From: Trichomonas vaginalis G3
Taxonomy: Eukaryota; Parabasalia; Trichomonadida; Trichomonadidae
NCBI RefSeq assembly: GCF_026262505.1
Contig: NC_067205.1
Coordinates: 20,581,645-20,645,644 of the forward strand
DNA length: 64,000 nt
Direction of reading: 5' to 3'
Position numbers and translations under genes: made by a program. Below, one piece after another: positions 28,081-39,217 of the stretch. The notes under the pieces were generated by a model. It did not search any database, was not told the origin of the DNA, and saw nothing but the letters and a program-made list of their open reading frames with translations. How positions within the stretch are numbered: the stretch's first letter is position 1; each line of letters opens with the position of its first letter.

Positions 28081-29034
28081 ATGCACATTTTCATCCGTGA
28101 TGTTCGAAATAATTCCTTTGAAATCGATGTCCAAGATGATTGCACCGTTCCTCTACTTAAACAAGCCATTGCTGAACACAAACACTGCTCAATTGATGGA
28201 ATAAAGTTATTATTTGCTTCAAAAATTCTCCACGACGACTTTGATCTTAAATCAATTCAAACAAACGAAAAATCCAGAATAGTTTTATATGTCAAACCAG
28301 AAAAGAACAACACATCACCAACAAAACTATCAGAACCAGTGAGTGCACCTGTAAGGGAAGAGCCTAAACCAGCTCCACCAGTAGAACCAATGAAACCACA
28401 ACCAAAACCTGTACAATCTCCTCCTGCTCAGCCTCAGCAACCGAAGATTACTCCAATGCAGCAACAACCAATGGCTCAGCAACCAATTTCAAGAGAAACT
28501 GTTCAAATGTATGAAGAGCAATCGCCAGATTCCCTCGAAAAAGCAATTTCTGCCATGACAGAAATGGGATATGATAAAGAAGTTGCTCGTGTAGCCTTAA
28601 CATTGCTTGATAACAATGTTGAATCAGCAATTGACGTTATTTCTAGAGGATATAATACAATTGAAAAGTTACAAAATTATGAAGCAGATTATCGAGCGAA
28701 ATATAGAACTTATTTCGACTCACTTTATGCACATATCATCCAAAATCCAGAACTCATACGATACGTGATTCAACACCATACATGTCCTGTTACATTACCA
28801 AATGGAACAATGACATTCACAAAAATCAATTATGACGACTTCATTAATTACTGTAATAAACATGGCCTCAATATCACCAAGGGAGATGTCATACGTTTGC
28901 AACCAGAACAGATGCAACTTTTTCAACAACTGATTCATGAATTTCCTAACGTTGAACAGTACACTATACTTCAGTATCTTCAAGCCTGTGATTTCGATTT
29001 ATCAAATACAAGGGCATGTTTGCAAAATGAATAA
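28081..29034 (+). CDS. Rad23/Dsk2-type UBL-UBA ubiquitin shuttle protein
   Basis: The 317-residue protein has a ubiquitin-like domain at 1-75 (MHIFIRDVRNNSFEIDVQDD ... IKLLFASKILHDD), a Pro/Gln-rich linker (80-145) and a UBA domain at about 157-196 (LEKAISAMTEMGYDKEVARV). A middle domain of about 90 residues sits where Rad23 has its XPC-binding/STI1 region. A C-terminal UBA-like helix set follows (EQMQLFQQLIHEFPNVEQY ... ACDFDLSNTRACLQNE). Such proteins carry ubiquitylated substrates to the proteasome. Rad23 is the closest architecture, though the middle domain is diverged. The stop is followed by AA (TAAA). Partial copies of its 3' end lie directly downstream. Confidence 0.85.
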   Translation: MHIFIRDVRNNSFEIDVQDDCTVPLLKQAIAEHKHCSIDGIKLLFASKILHDDFDLKSIQTNEKSRIVLYVKPEKNNTSPTKLSEPVSAPVREEPKPAPPVEPMKPQPKPVQSPPAQPQQPKITPMQQQPMAQQPISRETVQMYEEQSPDSLEKAISAMTEMGYDKEVARVALTLLDNNVESAIDVISRGYNTIEKLQNYEADYRAKYRTYFDSLYAHIIQNPELIRYVIQHHTCPVTLPNGTMTFTKINYDDFINYCNKHGLNITKGDVIRLQPEQMQLFQQLIHEFPNVEQYTILQYLQACDFDLSNTRACLQNE

Positions 29035-29040
29035 AATGTA

Positions 29041-29760
29041 ATTTTTTTTATAAGTATTTAAAAATTTAACTATTATAATAGCATTTTAAACATTGTTTAT
29101 TTCTAAATTTCTATACTATAAGAAATTCATTAATGATTTAAACTCATATTCCTTGGTAAATCCTCTTATTCAAATTTTTGAAAGAGAATCACTCAATTTT
29201 GATGCAGGAGTATGATTAGAAGACTTTTCCTTGGAAAATGTGTTTAATCAGGCAATAGAAAAGTTCAATAACAATAACAATATATTCAATCTAGAACAAG
29301 TTGAACTTTTCAAGCGACTGATTCATGAATTTCCTAATGTTGAACAGTACACTATACTTCAATATCTTCAAGCCTGTGATTTCGATTTATCAAATATAAG
29401 AGCATGTTTGCAAAATGAATAAAATGTATTTTTTATATTGAGTTTTGGCCAATTTTTTTCCTAGTTTGCACAGAATCTGAGATGCTAAATACCATGTGGG
29501 ACATTACAATTGGTTGCTGTTTAGCAAAGTTAACTTATGAAATACTTGTAATTACTTATAAATTCAGTTAGATTACTTGATTTTGTATAAAATAATCAGA
29601 CTTATATTTTTTAACATTGTTTATTTCTAACTTTTAGCGTTAGTGGAAATTCATATATAAATTGCTTGAAAATGTCAAGAACTTTATTCGCTCTAAAACA
29701 GACTAGACTTTTCAAGAGTCTAATTCATGAATTTTATAAAAATCTGGATTGAAAAAGAGG
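29041..29760 (+). repeat. Decaying tandem duplication of the Rad23-like gene's 3' end
   Basis: ACATTGTTTATTTCTAA occurs at about 29091 and again at 29614, each followed by related sequence (GAAATTCAT). The coding remnant at 29295-29422 recurs as a much weaker echo at 29705-29735 (AGACTTTTCAAGAGTCTAAT then TCATGAATTT). This gives at least three generations of the same 3' segment. Confidence 0.65.
29231..29422 (+). pseudogene. Duplicate of the Rad23-like gene's last UBA
   Basis: The frame repeats the last ~45 codons of the upstream gene almost exactly (FKRLIHEFPNVEQYTILQYL then QACDFDLSNIRACLQNE), preceded by a diverged Asn-rich segment. There is no in-frame ATG. It is the second copy in a decaying tandem duplication of the gene's 3' end. 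Confidence 0.75.
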
Positions 29761-29790
29761 TTTTCAAAATAATTTTATAAAATAAACTTT

Positions 29791-30759
29791 TTATCTACCT
29801 TTGCGTACAAGGATAAAAATGTAAGGAAGAATGTCCGATAATTTTCGTTTTGGAGTTTGTTTATTGTGGTTGATTGTTAATTCCCCTTCACATTGGCCTA
29901 GTTCATAGAATTTCAGACCATTGTGAAAAGGATCTGTTGTCATATCATATGTATCAATAACTCCAGAAAAAATACTCTCTGAATATTTATCAATAGAACA
30001 ATGATATATATAAATTTGTGCAGATGTAGCGGCAAATAGAGCTCCACCAGAATTATTTTCGAAACTACAACTTAAAATTTCAAGATTTTTATTGCTAACT
30101 TCAACTATTCCATTGAGTCGTTGTGAATTGTTTATATAATTGCAATTTTCAATTCTTCCGCCACTAGAAGTGAACTGAGTGATAATACCTGAATTTGCTT
30201 TTAATCTTTCAAAATTACAAAAAGAAACTTTTGTTATTGATTTTTTTAAATCCAAATATGTAAAAGCAACTCCATAATTTGCAATGCAGTTAGAAATATT
30301 TGCATTCGAAAGAGATGAATTACCACTCTGTTGGCAAATCATTCCAGATCTACTGTTAAATCCTCCTGTTGAAATTGAGCCTCGAAGGATAATAGAATTG
30401 GGATTTTTAAAGGAACTTCCATAGAAATATGCAAAACTGCCATCTGAGTCAATTCTACTTTCAAATGAACAAAATTTATCAATAACAATATTTCCTGAAT
30501 TAAATTTTACAAAAATAGTTCCTGGACCATTCGAAAAAACATTCTCTAAAAGTAAAATAGAAACCTCTTTTGAAAGAGAATCAAAATTGATTGCTCTATC
30601 TTGTAATCAAATGAATGTGCAGATATATGTGAAACATTTGTTTTCATCTGTTGGAATAGTTTGATTGATTCCTGTAATGACTTCTGGTTGTTCAATGTTT
30701 CCAAAATATTTTGACCAAATTCGTGTTAAGTATTCTTTTTCTTTAGATAAATCTGCCAT
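29791..30759 (-). pseudogene. Pmp-like beta-helix surface protein pseudogene, inverted-repeat arm 1
   Basis: From the ATG at 30759 the frame reads MADLSKEKEYLTRIWSKYFG, then shows beta-helix ladder features with short Asn/Cys/Ser turns (CNFERLKANSG, NCNYINNSQ, CSFENNSGGALF). These resemble the polymorphic membrane protein-like family expanded in trichomonads. One in-frame TGA lies between the N-terminal 50 codons and the rest, so the gene is probably dead. It is nearly identical to the copy at 35944-36888 in opposite orientation, including the same TGA, so the lesion predates the duplication. The C-terminal 30 codons differ between the copies. Confidence 0.7.
29885..30740. repeat. Inverted repeat arm 1 (~856 bp)
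   Basis: This stretch matches 35963-36815 in reverse complement with only a few differences, including a short region of changes near codon 175 of the pseudogene. It forms the left arm of an inverted repeat with a 5.2 kb spacer. Confidence 0.85.
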
Positions 30760-31246
30760 GTTTTAAATATTCTGTTTCTATCTTTAATATTGAAAATATT
30801 CTTTGAATATGAGTCACGCAAGCCAAATGAATGATCAGAATGTACTTGAGTAAAAAGCTATTTTCTTTTAAATTTAATTTCGTAAATTTTCCTTGTAATA
30901 GAGTTTTAGTATCAATTGAAAATATTGTTTTCATCATTATTTTTAATATGTAGAGTGATTAAAGCTTTGGAAAATAAGATTTTGGAAAATAAAATTGAAT
31001 AAAATCGAAATATTAGTAAATTTGACTGTTTTATCTTGAATAACTTGTGAATTTATATATGTGTTTGATACGTTTACTGTTATTTGAAGTGTTATGAATG
31101 TTTTGGATTCGATTAATTGAAGGAGGACCGACGCTACCATAATATTGGTACAGTAGATGCTTTAGATCTTCTTCGTTATGGATACTTCTTACAAATTTTA
31201 CTAATTTGATATTGTTGTAATGAGTTTTAAAAATTATCAAATATTC
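30760..31246. other. Intergenic; weak minus-strand frames only
   Basis: Small minus-strand frames at 30943-31240 have no recognisable domain and no convincing start. They could be debris of another repeat-family gene. Confidence 0.4.
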
Positions 31247-31294
31247 GATTATTTTTGATTCAAATGCTGTTCGGCATTAGAATCAAAAATAATC
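31247..31294. repeat. Hairpin, 15 bp perfect stem
   Basis: GATTATTTTTGATTC at 31247-31261 is the exact complement of 31280-31294, and the stem extends inward by five more pairs after one mismatch, leaving a six-base loop. It lies 170 bp before the 1315-residue gene. Confidence 0.75.
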
Positions 31295-31464
31295 ATTAGT
31301 ATGATAATTACACTTTTTCCCATTTTTACCAGGCATCACAAATTTCAAAATCTCTCGATTATTTTCAATTCAAAATATTAAACTACAAAATTAATCATAT
31401 TTCCCATTAAATTCTTTTTCAAAAACCATTTACCAAGATAAATTAATGTTTATTTTTTATTCTG

Positions 31465-34400
31465 ATGAATGATTCTTTTTCGACAGATCCAAACTTTGCA
31501 AAGATGATTAAATATGTTATAAATAAATCAACAGATACAGGAGAACTCATCCAAGCAATCCAATCATTCAGAAACTCATTAAATCTTCGCTATGTTTCAC
31601 AATTTTTAAAACCACACCTTAATTGTTCACTTATCATGAAAGATGTATGGGATATATTATTCACACTTGTCGAACATCCAGATTCCAATGTTCGAATGTC
31701 AGTATATAACACTATGGGCGCAATAATCTTCTTTTTAGGGCCATTTATATCAGTATACATTGTCAATTCATTTCTCAAAGCCATCCAAAATCTTCAACCG
31801 AGCCAATACACATCACTTGCAGTCATTTCCTGCTATTGCCACTTGACTCCTTACATTTCTTTGCTCCACGAGAACGAGTTTTATTCATCACTGCCTATAA
31901 TTCAACATTTCTCATTCTATGCACCTGAAAATCACAAGTATTTCCTGACTCTTTTCTCTATTCTCACTCCAAATAATGAATTTTGTTTTTCTGTCTATAA
32001 TACATTACTTCAGAGTTTTGGAAAGGATCCAACACCTGAACTCGTCAAGTCTTTATACGAATTACTCAAACATTCCCCTGAAATTTTGTCACAAGATTAT
32101 TATTTATTTTCCAAACCGGAATTTTCGAAATTACTGCTTATGATTTCACCACAAATCCTCCAAAATGATGTTTTATTCAAAATTTTGACAGAAAAACAAA
32201 TAAATTATTTAATTGAAATTTCAAGTCTATCTTTATTAAGAGATGACATCCAATTCATTGAATTTGAGCAATCATGTCTCATTATTGCGATTTTCCAATC
32301 AAAAAACATAAAAATTCCTGGAATTGAAAAGATTTTTGAAAAATCTCTTCCAGAACATCTCAAAATCTTCACTTTCAAGCTGACAACTAACTTTAATGAC
32401 TTGATACCAATTGAAAATGACTCATTATCCACAATAAACTCAAAAATCGACGCAATTTCATTTTATCTCCAAAAAAATCCAGAAAATTTCAAAGATTTAA
32501 TCAAAGGATTTGACATTTTCATTGACTATCTTGACAAATCAAGTGAAACATTCACACATTGCGTTGATTCATTGATTCCTTTTTATTCTGAAATGAAATC
32601 AGAAATTTTTGACAACAAAGACATAAATTTGAGATATTTCAAAGCCTTAGATATCATACTAACCACGAAAACAAAGAACTGGGTCCAACAAAACAAAGTT
32701 GTTTCATTTTTGAGTAAAATTCCAAATAATTTTGGCGAAAAGTTGATAAAAGGATTTGAGAAACGGAGAATTTACTATTTAATGGAAGCGACATTAAACA
32801 AACAGAAGAATTTATCAAAATCTGCAGTTGAAATTTTGTCAAATGTGATATCTTCAAAAAATCTTATAGATGTGATTGATTTCATCATACATTCAGATAT
32901 AATCAACGCTCATGAGCTCCATTGCTGTCTAAACGTTGTAAACAAACTTTCAGAAAAATTTGGAATTTCAAAATTTGTTTGTTTAGAGCCAATCTTTACG
33001 GAATCGTTTCTTATGAATCCATCCATTAGTGTTTCTGCAAGTTATTTCAAGTTTTTCTCAGAAATTGGAAAATTTGATTCTTCAATTTTCTCGAGATCTA
33101 AAGATTTACTTGCGAAACTCCTCAAATCATATATAGGAACAGACCTAGGCCTTGACCAAGAAAATTTGTCCTATGATTTGCCTCCTTTGAACACTTTACT
33201 CAATACTGACATTTTAAGTCATAAATTAGGAGAGGAAAATTTATATTTTGAGTGCCTTAGAGAGTCATTGACGCTTGTTACGCGTGCAAGCAACTATGAT
33301 ACGTCATTGCTACAGCCTTGCTTGATACTTACGCGACTATTTCCGACAATTTGTTTTGAATATTTTATGAAATATCCGAAAACTACCGAAGAACTCAAAG
33401 CAAAGATAAAGGATATACTGACAACAGCTAATACAATATCATTGGCCGCAAAAGCAGCAGCTGCGGCTAAAAAATTTGAGCTAAATGACGAAAATACCAA
33501 AAATTGTATCGACCAATATCTCCAAAACTATGAAATACATGATGCAAGAGACTTATATAACTTCTATTTGTATGTTGATAAGGATATTATTAGCTATTTG
33601 TCGAAATTAGACCAGAAAAATACTTGTTTATTTGAATTTCTCTCTGATTCGAAGCTCTCTGGAGCAGATTTCACTGATAAGATCTACTACGTGAAGAACT
33701 TTGACTTCCAGGACTGGCCAGTCGAAGATAAAGAATTTTATAATTATATTCAACAGAATATACAGACATTGATAGACTCAAAGACACCAATAATCATAAA
33801 CAAACAGTTAGATGACTGCCATTTGAGATTTATTGGTGAATTTCCCGAATTATTCAAACAAATTTCGGTTGATGAGAAATTTAGCTACCAAAGGACATTC
33901 AAGGGTGTATCAACAGAAGATTTAGCCATGGAATCTTCAATTACTCCTTCAATAATTCAAAATGAAATTATTGATGATGTTTCTTTGTTGAAATCATTCT
34001 GTTTATACTCAGATTTGAAGGTTGAAGATGATATTTACAATGCTATTTGCCAACTTTTGGTGAAATATAATTTATATAATTTATTATTCGAGTATTCTGT
34101 CAAATTTAACCGTGAAATACCCAAAGAAATACTTAGTGAAATAGATTTGACTTGTTTGGACGACGATACACTCATAAATCTCGGAAATTATTATTATAAT
34201 TTGCCGAAAAAGCCTCAAATCCTCAAAGATTTCTACAAGAGCTTAGCTGTTAAGTATTCCAACCCATTATTACACATGAAACGCAACAAAACAGCTAGGG
34301 CAGTCGTTAATTTCAATCCACAACGCGCTTTGGATTCTTTCATTGCCAATTTCAAGCCGACCACGAAAAACGTGAAGTCACTGATTTTCTTCGACCAATT

Positions 34401-35412
34401 ATACGGTCATTCAATAGATAAGGAATATTCAGTGATAGACAAGCTCACGACGTACGAATACGATGATGAAGAAGACTTTAAGCTTGTACTATATGTTCTG
34501 AGGTATTTCAGATCATTTGTGTCCTTTTCTCAGTCATTATTAAATTCAATTGAATCTTCTTTGTTGAATGCTAAGAATGCTGCACAATTAAATGAAGTAA
34601 GAGGTATTATATCATATTTCCCAGCAAAGCAGTACTTGCAAGGCTTCGCAAGTAATTATAAAAATTTAAACAACCTTTTCGTTGAAGGATACTCTAAAAT
34701 TGAGTCCGCAACGTATGATATGATAAAATGGAACTTATATCTGCAGATTCCATCCCAAATCATCTCAGTTTTGAGGAGTTTGAAGTCAATTTCTAATAAT
34801 TACGTTTTTGGTCAGACTTATTGGGCCACCATCCAATTAATCCAAAACTTTGTTCCAAGAAATATTATTCTCCTTCAAGAATATGCAAAGTTTTTGCTTT
34901 ATTTGGAGTCATCTGATAATCCACCAAAAGTTTATGGGCAATACATCAAACCAGCGGCCATAACGTTCCGAAATAACCTGAAACTCGAAACAGAGAAGGA
35001 GTTATTCCATTTATTCGATGATCCAAAACAAAATATTCAAGATTCTTCTGACAAACCAGCTCTGATGAAAGCAAACAACTATTTCATGAAGGGAATTTCA
35101 CTTCCTCCACATACGAACCTCTCAGAAGAGCTTTTAACCGAAATGGGGACAATGGGAGCTGCTTATTTCGTTATCGGACTAGCGAACAACTTGAACTCAC
35201 ATTTCTTTGATTTATATATTGTTTTGGCAACAATTATTCGAAGAATGACAAGAGAAGAATCTGTCGCATTTCGGAATATATCGAAATCACAGATTCTACC
35301 CGGAATGACTAATAAACAAAGGCAACACTCAATTGAGCTGCTTTTGGAAGGAAAAAGAAAGTCAAGATTGGCAGGTGCTGCTGAAGCTGCTTCTATCGAC
35401 TCTATAAAATAA
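31465..35412 (+). CDS. Large helical-repeat protein, 1315 aa, unknown
   Basis: This is one open frame of 1315 codons made almost entirely of amphipathic helices with leucine/phenylalanine spacing typical of ARM/HEAT-type solenoids (for example DVWDILFTLVEHPDSNVRMS near residue 55, which reads as a HEAT unit). An Ala-rich helix (ISLAAKAAAAAKKFEL) lies near residue 660. The tail is basic. No catalytic motif and no membrane span was seen. It is probably a scaffold protein; the exact family was not recognised. It is the only intact gene in the spacer of the ~850 bp inverted repeat. The stop is followed by AA (TAAA). Confidence 0.85.
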   Translation: MNDSFSTDPNFAKMIKYVINKSTDTGELIQAIQSFRNSLNLRYVSQFLKPHLNCSLIMKDVWDILFTLVEHPDSNVRMSVYNTMGAIIFFLGPFISVYIVNSFLKAIQNLQPSQYTSLAVISCYCHLTPYISLLHENEFYSSLPIIQHFSFYAPENHKYFLTLFSILTPNNEFCFSVYNTLLQSFGKDPTPELVKSLYELLKHSPEILSQDYYLFSKPEFSKLLLMISPQILQNDVLFKILTEKQINYLIEISSLSLLRDDIQFIEFEQSCLIIAIFQSKNIKIPGIEKIFEKSLPEHLKIFTFKLTTNFNDLIPIENDSLSTINSKIDAISFYLQKNPENFKDLIKGFDIFIDYLDKSSETFTHCVDSLIPFYSEMKSEIFDNKDINLRYFKALDIILTTKTKNWVQQNKVVSFLSKIPNNFGEKLIKGFEKRRIYYLMEATLNKQKNLSKSAVEILSNVISSKNLIDVIDFIIHSDIINAHELHCCLNVVNKLSEKFGISKFVCLEPIFTESFLMNPSISVSASYFKFFSEIGKFDSSIFSRSKDLLAKLLKSYIGTDLGLDQENLSYDLPPLNTLLNTDILSHKLGEENLYFECLRESLTLVTRASNYDTSLLQPCLILTRLFPTICFEYFMKYPKTTEELKAKIKDILTTANTISLAAKAAAAAKKFELNDENTKNCIDQYLQNYEIHDARDLYNFYLYVDKDIISYLSKLDQKNTCLFEFLSDSKLSGADFTDKIYYVKNFDFQDWPVEDKEFYNYIQQNIQTLIDSKTPIIINKQLDDCHLRFIGEFPELFKQISVDEKFSYQRTFKGVSTEDLAMESSITPSIIQNEIIDDVSLLKSFCLYSDLKVEDDIYNAICQLLVKYNLYNLLFEYSVKFNREIPKEILSEIDLTCLDDDTLINLGNYYYNLPKKPQILKDFYKSLAVKYSNPLLHMKRNKTARAVVNFNPQRALDSFIANFKPTTKNVKSLIFFDQLYGHSIDKEYSVIDKLTTYEYDDEEDFKLVLYVLRYFRSFVSFSQSLLNSIESSLLNAKNAAQLNEVRGIISYFPAKQYLQGFASNYKNLNNLFVEGYSKIESATYDMIKWNLYLQIPSQIISVLRSLKSISNNYVFGQTYWATIQLIQNFVPRNIILLQEYAKFLLYLESSDNPPKVYGQYIKPAAITFRNNLKLETEKELFHLFDDPKQNIQDSSDKPALMKANNYFMKGISLPPHTNLSEELLTEMGTMGAAYFVIGLANNLNSHFFDLYIVLATIIRRMTREESVAFRNISKSQILPGMTNKQRQHSIELLLEGKRKSRLAGAAEAASIDSIK

Positions 35413-35943
35413 AAATATATTGTATTTGTTTGTTCTTTTTATTTATAATTTAAAACTCTTAAAAATATTGATTGTATTTTTTTTATCAAACGAATAAAAT
35501 TTCATTGAATTGATATCGGAACATATTCCCCTCAATTTTGTAAACAACATTCAAAAAGTTCGAATATTTTATAATTAAAATAGATAGTAAACCATTTGTT
35601 TATTAATAATTCTCAATAAAAATAAACTGTAAAAATATTGAATATTTTATCTTTTATTTTCATTTTGCTCTATTTTACATATAAGTATATAGTTATTATG
35701 GATCATTTTTTGTCAAGACCATTAATTCATTCAAATATTTCAATATTTACACGACGATAAATTATTTTTTTGAAGCAATAATGGAATAATTAACTTTCCA
35801 ACAATGGCTCAGGATTTCCAATTTTTCTTTTTGTCAACATTATTTTTACATACCAAAGGACTCTCCGATTATTCAATGGATCATTATAACTCATTTTCAA
35901 AGGAGAAATTTAATTTTCAAAGTAACAATGGAATATTTAATAT
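35413..35943. other. Intergenic, nothing seen
   Basis: About 530 bp of AT-rich DNA between the large gene and the second repeat arm. No feature recognised. Confidence 0.5.
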
Positions 35944-36888
35944 ATGGAAGTCAAATCATATAAAAAAGAATACTTAACACGAATTTGGTCAAAATATTTT
36001 GGAAACATTGAACAACCAGAAGTCATTACAGGAATCAATCAAACTATTCCAACAGATGAAAACAAATGTTTCACATATATCTGCACATTCATTTGATTAC
36101 AAGATAGAGCAATCAATTTTGATTCTCTTTCAAAAGAGGTTTCTATTTTACTTTTAGAGAATGTTTTTTCGAATGGTCCAGGAACTATTTTTGTAAAATT
36201 TAATTCAGGAAATATTGTTATTGATAAATTTTGTTCATTTGAAAGTAGAATTGACTCAGATGGCAGTTTTGCATATTTCTATGGAAGTTCCTTTAAAAAT
36301 CCCAATTCTATTATCCTTCGAGGCTCAATTTCAACAGGAGGATTTAACAGTAGATCTGGAATGATTTGCCAACAGAGTGGTAATTCATCTCTTTCGAATG
36401 CAAATATTTCTAACTGCATTGCAAATTATGGAGTTGCTTTTAAATATGAATATTTTAAATCACCTTCAAAAGTTTCTTTTTGTAATTTTGAAAGATTAAA
36501 AGCAAATTCAGGTATTATCACTCAGTTCACTTCTAGTGGCGGAAGAATTGAAAATTGCAATTATATAAACAATTCACAACGACTCAATGGAATAGTTGAA
36601 GTTAGCAATAAAAATCTTGAAATTTTAAGTTGTAGTTTCGAAAATAATTCTGGTGGAGCTCTATTTGCCGCTACATCTGCACAAATTTATATATATCATT
36701 GTTCTATTGATAAATATTCAGAGAGTATTTTTTCTGGAGTTATTGATACATATGATATGACAACAGATCCTTTTCAGAATGGTCTGAAATTCTATGAACT
36801 AGGCCAATGTGAAGGATACCATAAAATTTTCCATTACCCTCCAACTCATCCTATTACTCCAGTAGTATCATCAAATAGAAGGAGATAA
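35944..36888 (+). pseudogene. Pmp-like beta-helix pseudogene, inverted-repeat arm 2
   Basis: The frame starts MEVKSYKKEYLTRIWSKYFG, then runs with one in-frame TGA at 36094-36096 in the segment ICTFI-stop-LQDRAINFD, the same position as in arm 1. The remainder (MICQQSGNSSLSNANISNC onward) is nearly identical to arm 1. The ends differ: upstream of codon 7 and downstream of GQCEG the two copies part. It belongs to the same beta-helix family as the 46-47 kb and 55-64 kb copies. Confidence 0.7.
35963..36815. repeat. Inverted repeat arm 2 (~853 bp)
   Basis: Reverse complement of 29885-30740, with a short local difference. Homology stops sharply at both ends. Confidence 0.85.
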
Positions 36889-36934
36889 ATTTTATTTATT
36901 ATAACTTTCATCAAAATTAATTTACTTTTTCATA

Positions 36935-39217
36935 TTAAGGATACCCTTACGTGTCAGATTTTTTGCGCATACGAAGAAGTCATGCTAGACATGAGCTATA
37001 AACCTGAAATTTTAGCAACATATTTAAAACTTTTTAAACTACAATACACTTTAATATTCAAGAACAAAAATATTCTTTTTAGAGATTACATAATTATTTT
37101 ATGTGAAATCTATATAAAAACATATTTTGCGAGCGTAACTTTTTTCTTTATAAGCACCTTATATGACTGATAAACTGTGAAGGCACATAATTGTTAATTC
37201 ATAGAGTTGATATGTTTCCAAAATTGAGAGGAAATTTGAAAATTGAATACCCTTTCAATTCAATTTTCAAAAGATATCAGCTCCTTCAATAATTGAAGGA
37301 CGATTTTGATCATTTGCTCTTAAAACAAGTATGCCATGGAGAAAAAAGTTACGCTCGCAAATCTGAAATATAACTATCATATAAAAAAATTAAATTTCTA
37401 ATTTTTTACTCTATAGATATTATTGGCCACTTGTGTAATGCATAAAAGTTTATGTCATATGCATACATTTGGAAGTATGGGAGACGAGGGAAATTACTTC
37501 TATGAGGCACTAGGATTTTTAAAAATTTCTCTATCGGACTCACCATTCAATTTCTCGAAAATTAAAAAAAATCAATAATAGCTAAAATGTATTATGCATA
37601 ACAAATTTTAATGTTACACGGTATTTTTTGAACTTCATGACATGAATTTTCTTTATATTATTTTTTTTTTTGGATTTTCTATGATTTATGCGATAGGCTG
37701 GAACAACATTGTAAGTGCAATGATATCATTTATAGAGAAATCTAAAACTTCAGCATTCAGAACTCGCAACCACAAAAATATTCATTTGCTAAGTAAGTAA
37801 AGTTGATTAAGTTCGACACTTAGCTTTTATACGTAAAACCAAGTGTGTATTGTTATTTCTTGTTAAATTATTGAGAAAAAAATAAATTGTAAGAGAAACG
37901 ATACTGATTATTGAAATAATATTGAGGGTAGCTGCAGATTTCTTCATTAACATGCCGGAAATTTGTTAATCTTGGTTTTCTATCATAAAATCTGTCGAAG
38001 AATCTAAAAACGGAGATATGAAATAGAGATCATGTAAATCTAGAGTATCCTGTCAGAAAAATAGACTAAGCATGTAACCCTTTTTTGGTCATAAACACTT
38101 TTTACCACTTAGTCATACAGATGATCATTAAATTTAAACGAGCACTTTTTGTCAGAATTTATTCTTTTACAAAGACAGAAGATTTTAGTATTATTTAATA
38201 TTAGTGCTGTAGCAAAATTCAAAAAACGGTGAAAATTCAGTGAATTTGTGAATTCACATTTTTTTTCGACATTTTTCTTGATATATCCATGCACATTAAG
38301 AACACAGCTTTGATACGCTTAAAAAAGCATATTTTATATGAAATTGTTAAAGAAATAAACAATTTATATAAAAATTGCACTTATGGGCAGTTTAGATATA
38401 TAATTTATATATAACATATATACAAATCCATAGACAAAGTGCAATAACTACAATGTTGTAGAAAATTACAGCAGAAATACTGACTTTTTGAAGGATAATA
38501 AGAATTCTTCTAAATGTTGTATTTTTATAATTTGATTGATTTTTTTTACTATTTCATTAATCTTTTATGAATAATAATTATTTTTAATATATGTGCTATT
38601 AAAATTTCAAATTTTGACTAATATATCTAAGTTATCTGAACGAAACATTTAGAAAATATCATACTTACATTGAAATAGCAAGTAGAGCATATTAATAGCA
38701 AGTTTCTTGGCTTTATATCTATCATCTATTGTTGTTTGATCAAACAAAATTCACTCTATTATATGGTGTCAATTAATTAAAACAATTTTTAATAGTTATT
38801 TATTTAGTGCGAATAAGTGCAAACTCATAAATGAATAACTTAATAGTAGAAATGAATTATCTGATATAAATCTCACATTTTGTCCATCAGAAATACTTTA
38901 ATTGCATACGCATAACTATTAGTAATACGTCTGGAGTGTCAATTAATAACAATCCCACAACAAGTAAAATTCAGATTTTTATTAAACTTATTTTTTCCTA
39001 AAAGTTTTCTCAAATTACTATATATACATATGTGGATAAAATAATAGTAATATTGTAAAAAATTAGATAATTTTTTTTATTTGAGAACCTCTCAAAAGTT
39101 CATTCAATTTATCAATTGTTTCAGTTTGATGTATATTCATTTCTGGAGCCTAAAACTTTAGCAATCATGACAATATCATATTCTCTTTCTAACTACGCAA
39201 TGTAAGGGTATCCTTAA
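36935..39217. mobile_element. Candidate TTAA-flanked TIR element, ~2.3 kb, non-autonomous
   Basis: TTAAGGATACCCTTAC at 36935-36950 is the exact reverse complement of 39202-39217. Taking TTAA as a target duplication leaves 12 bp terminal repeats GGATACCCTTAC. TTAA targets are typical of piggyBac-type elements, but the terminal sequence is not the classic piggyBac one and no transposase frame is present. The interior is AT-rich with no gene and holds a nested foldback element at 37126-37361. Short frames inside (36982-37170; 38109-38294) look like chance. Confidence 0.5.
37126..37361. mobile_element. Foldback/MITE-like element, ~236 bp
   Basis: The 21 bases at 37126-37146 (TTTGCGAGCGTAACTTTTTT plus C) are the exact complement of 37341-37361. 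The interior is non-coding. No clear target duplication was seen. It lies within the larger TTAA-flanked candidate. Confidence 0.65.

Noticed and set aside
36982-37170. 62-codon frame inside the TTAA element
   Set aside because: It runs into the left arm of the nested foldback element and has no recognisable protein feature.
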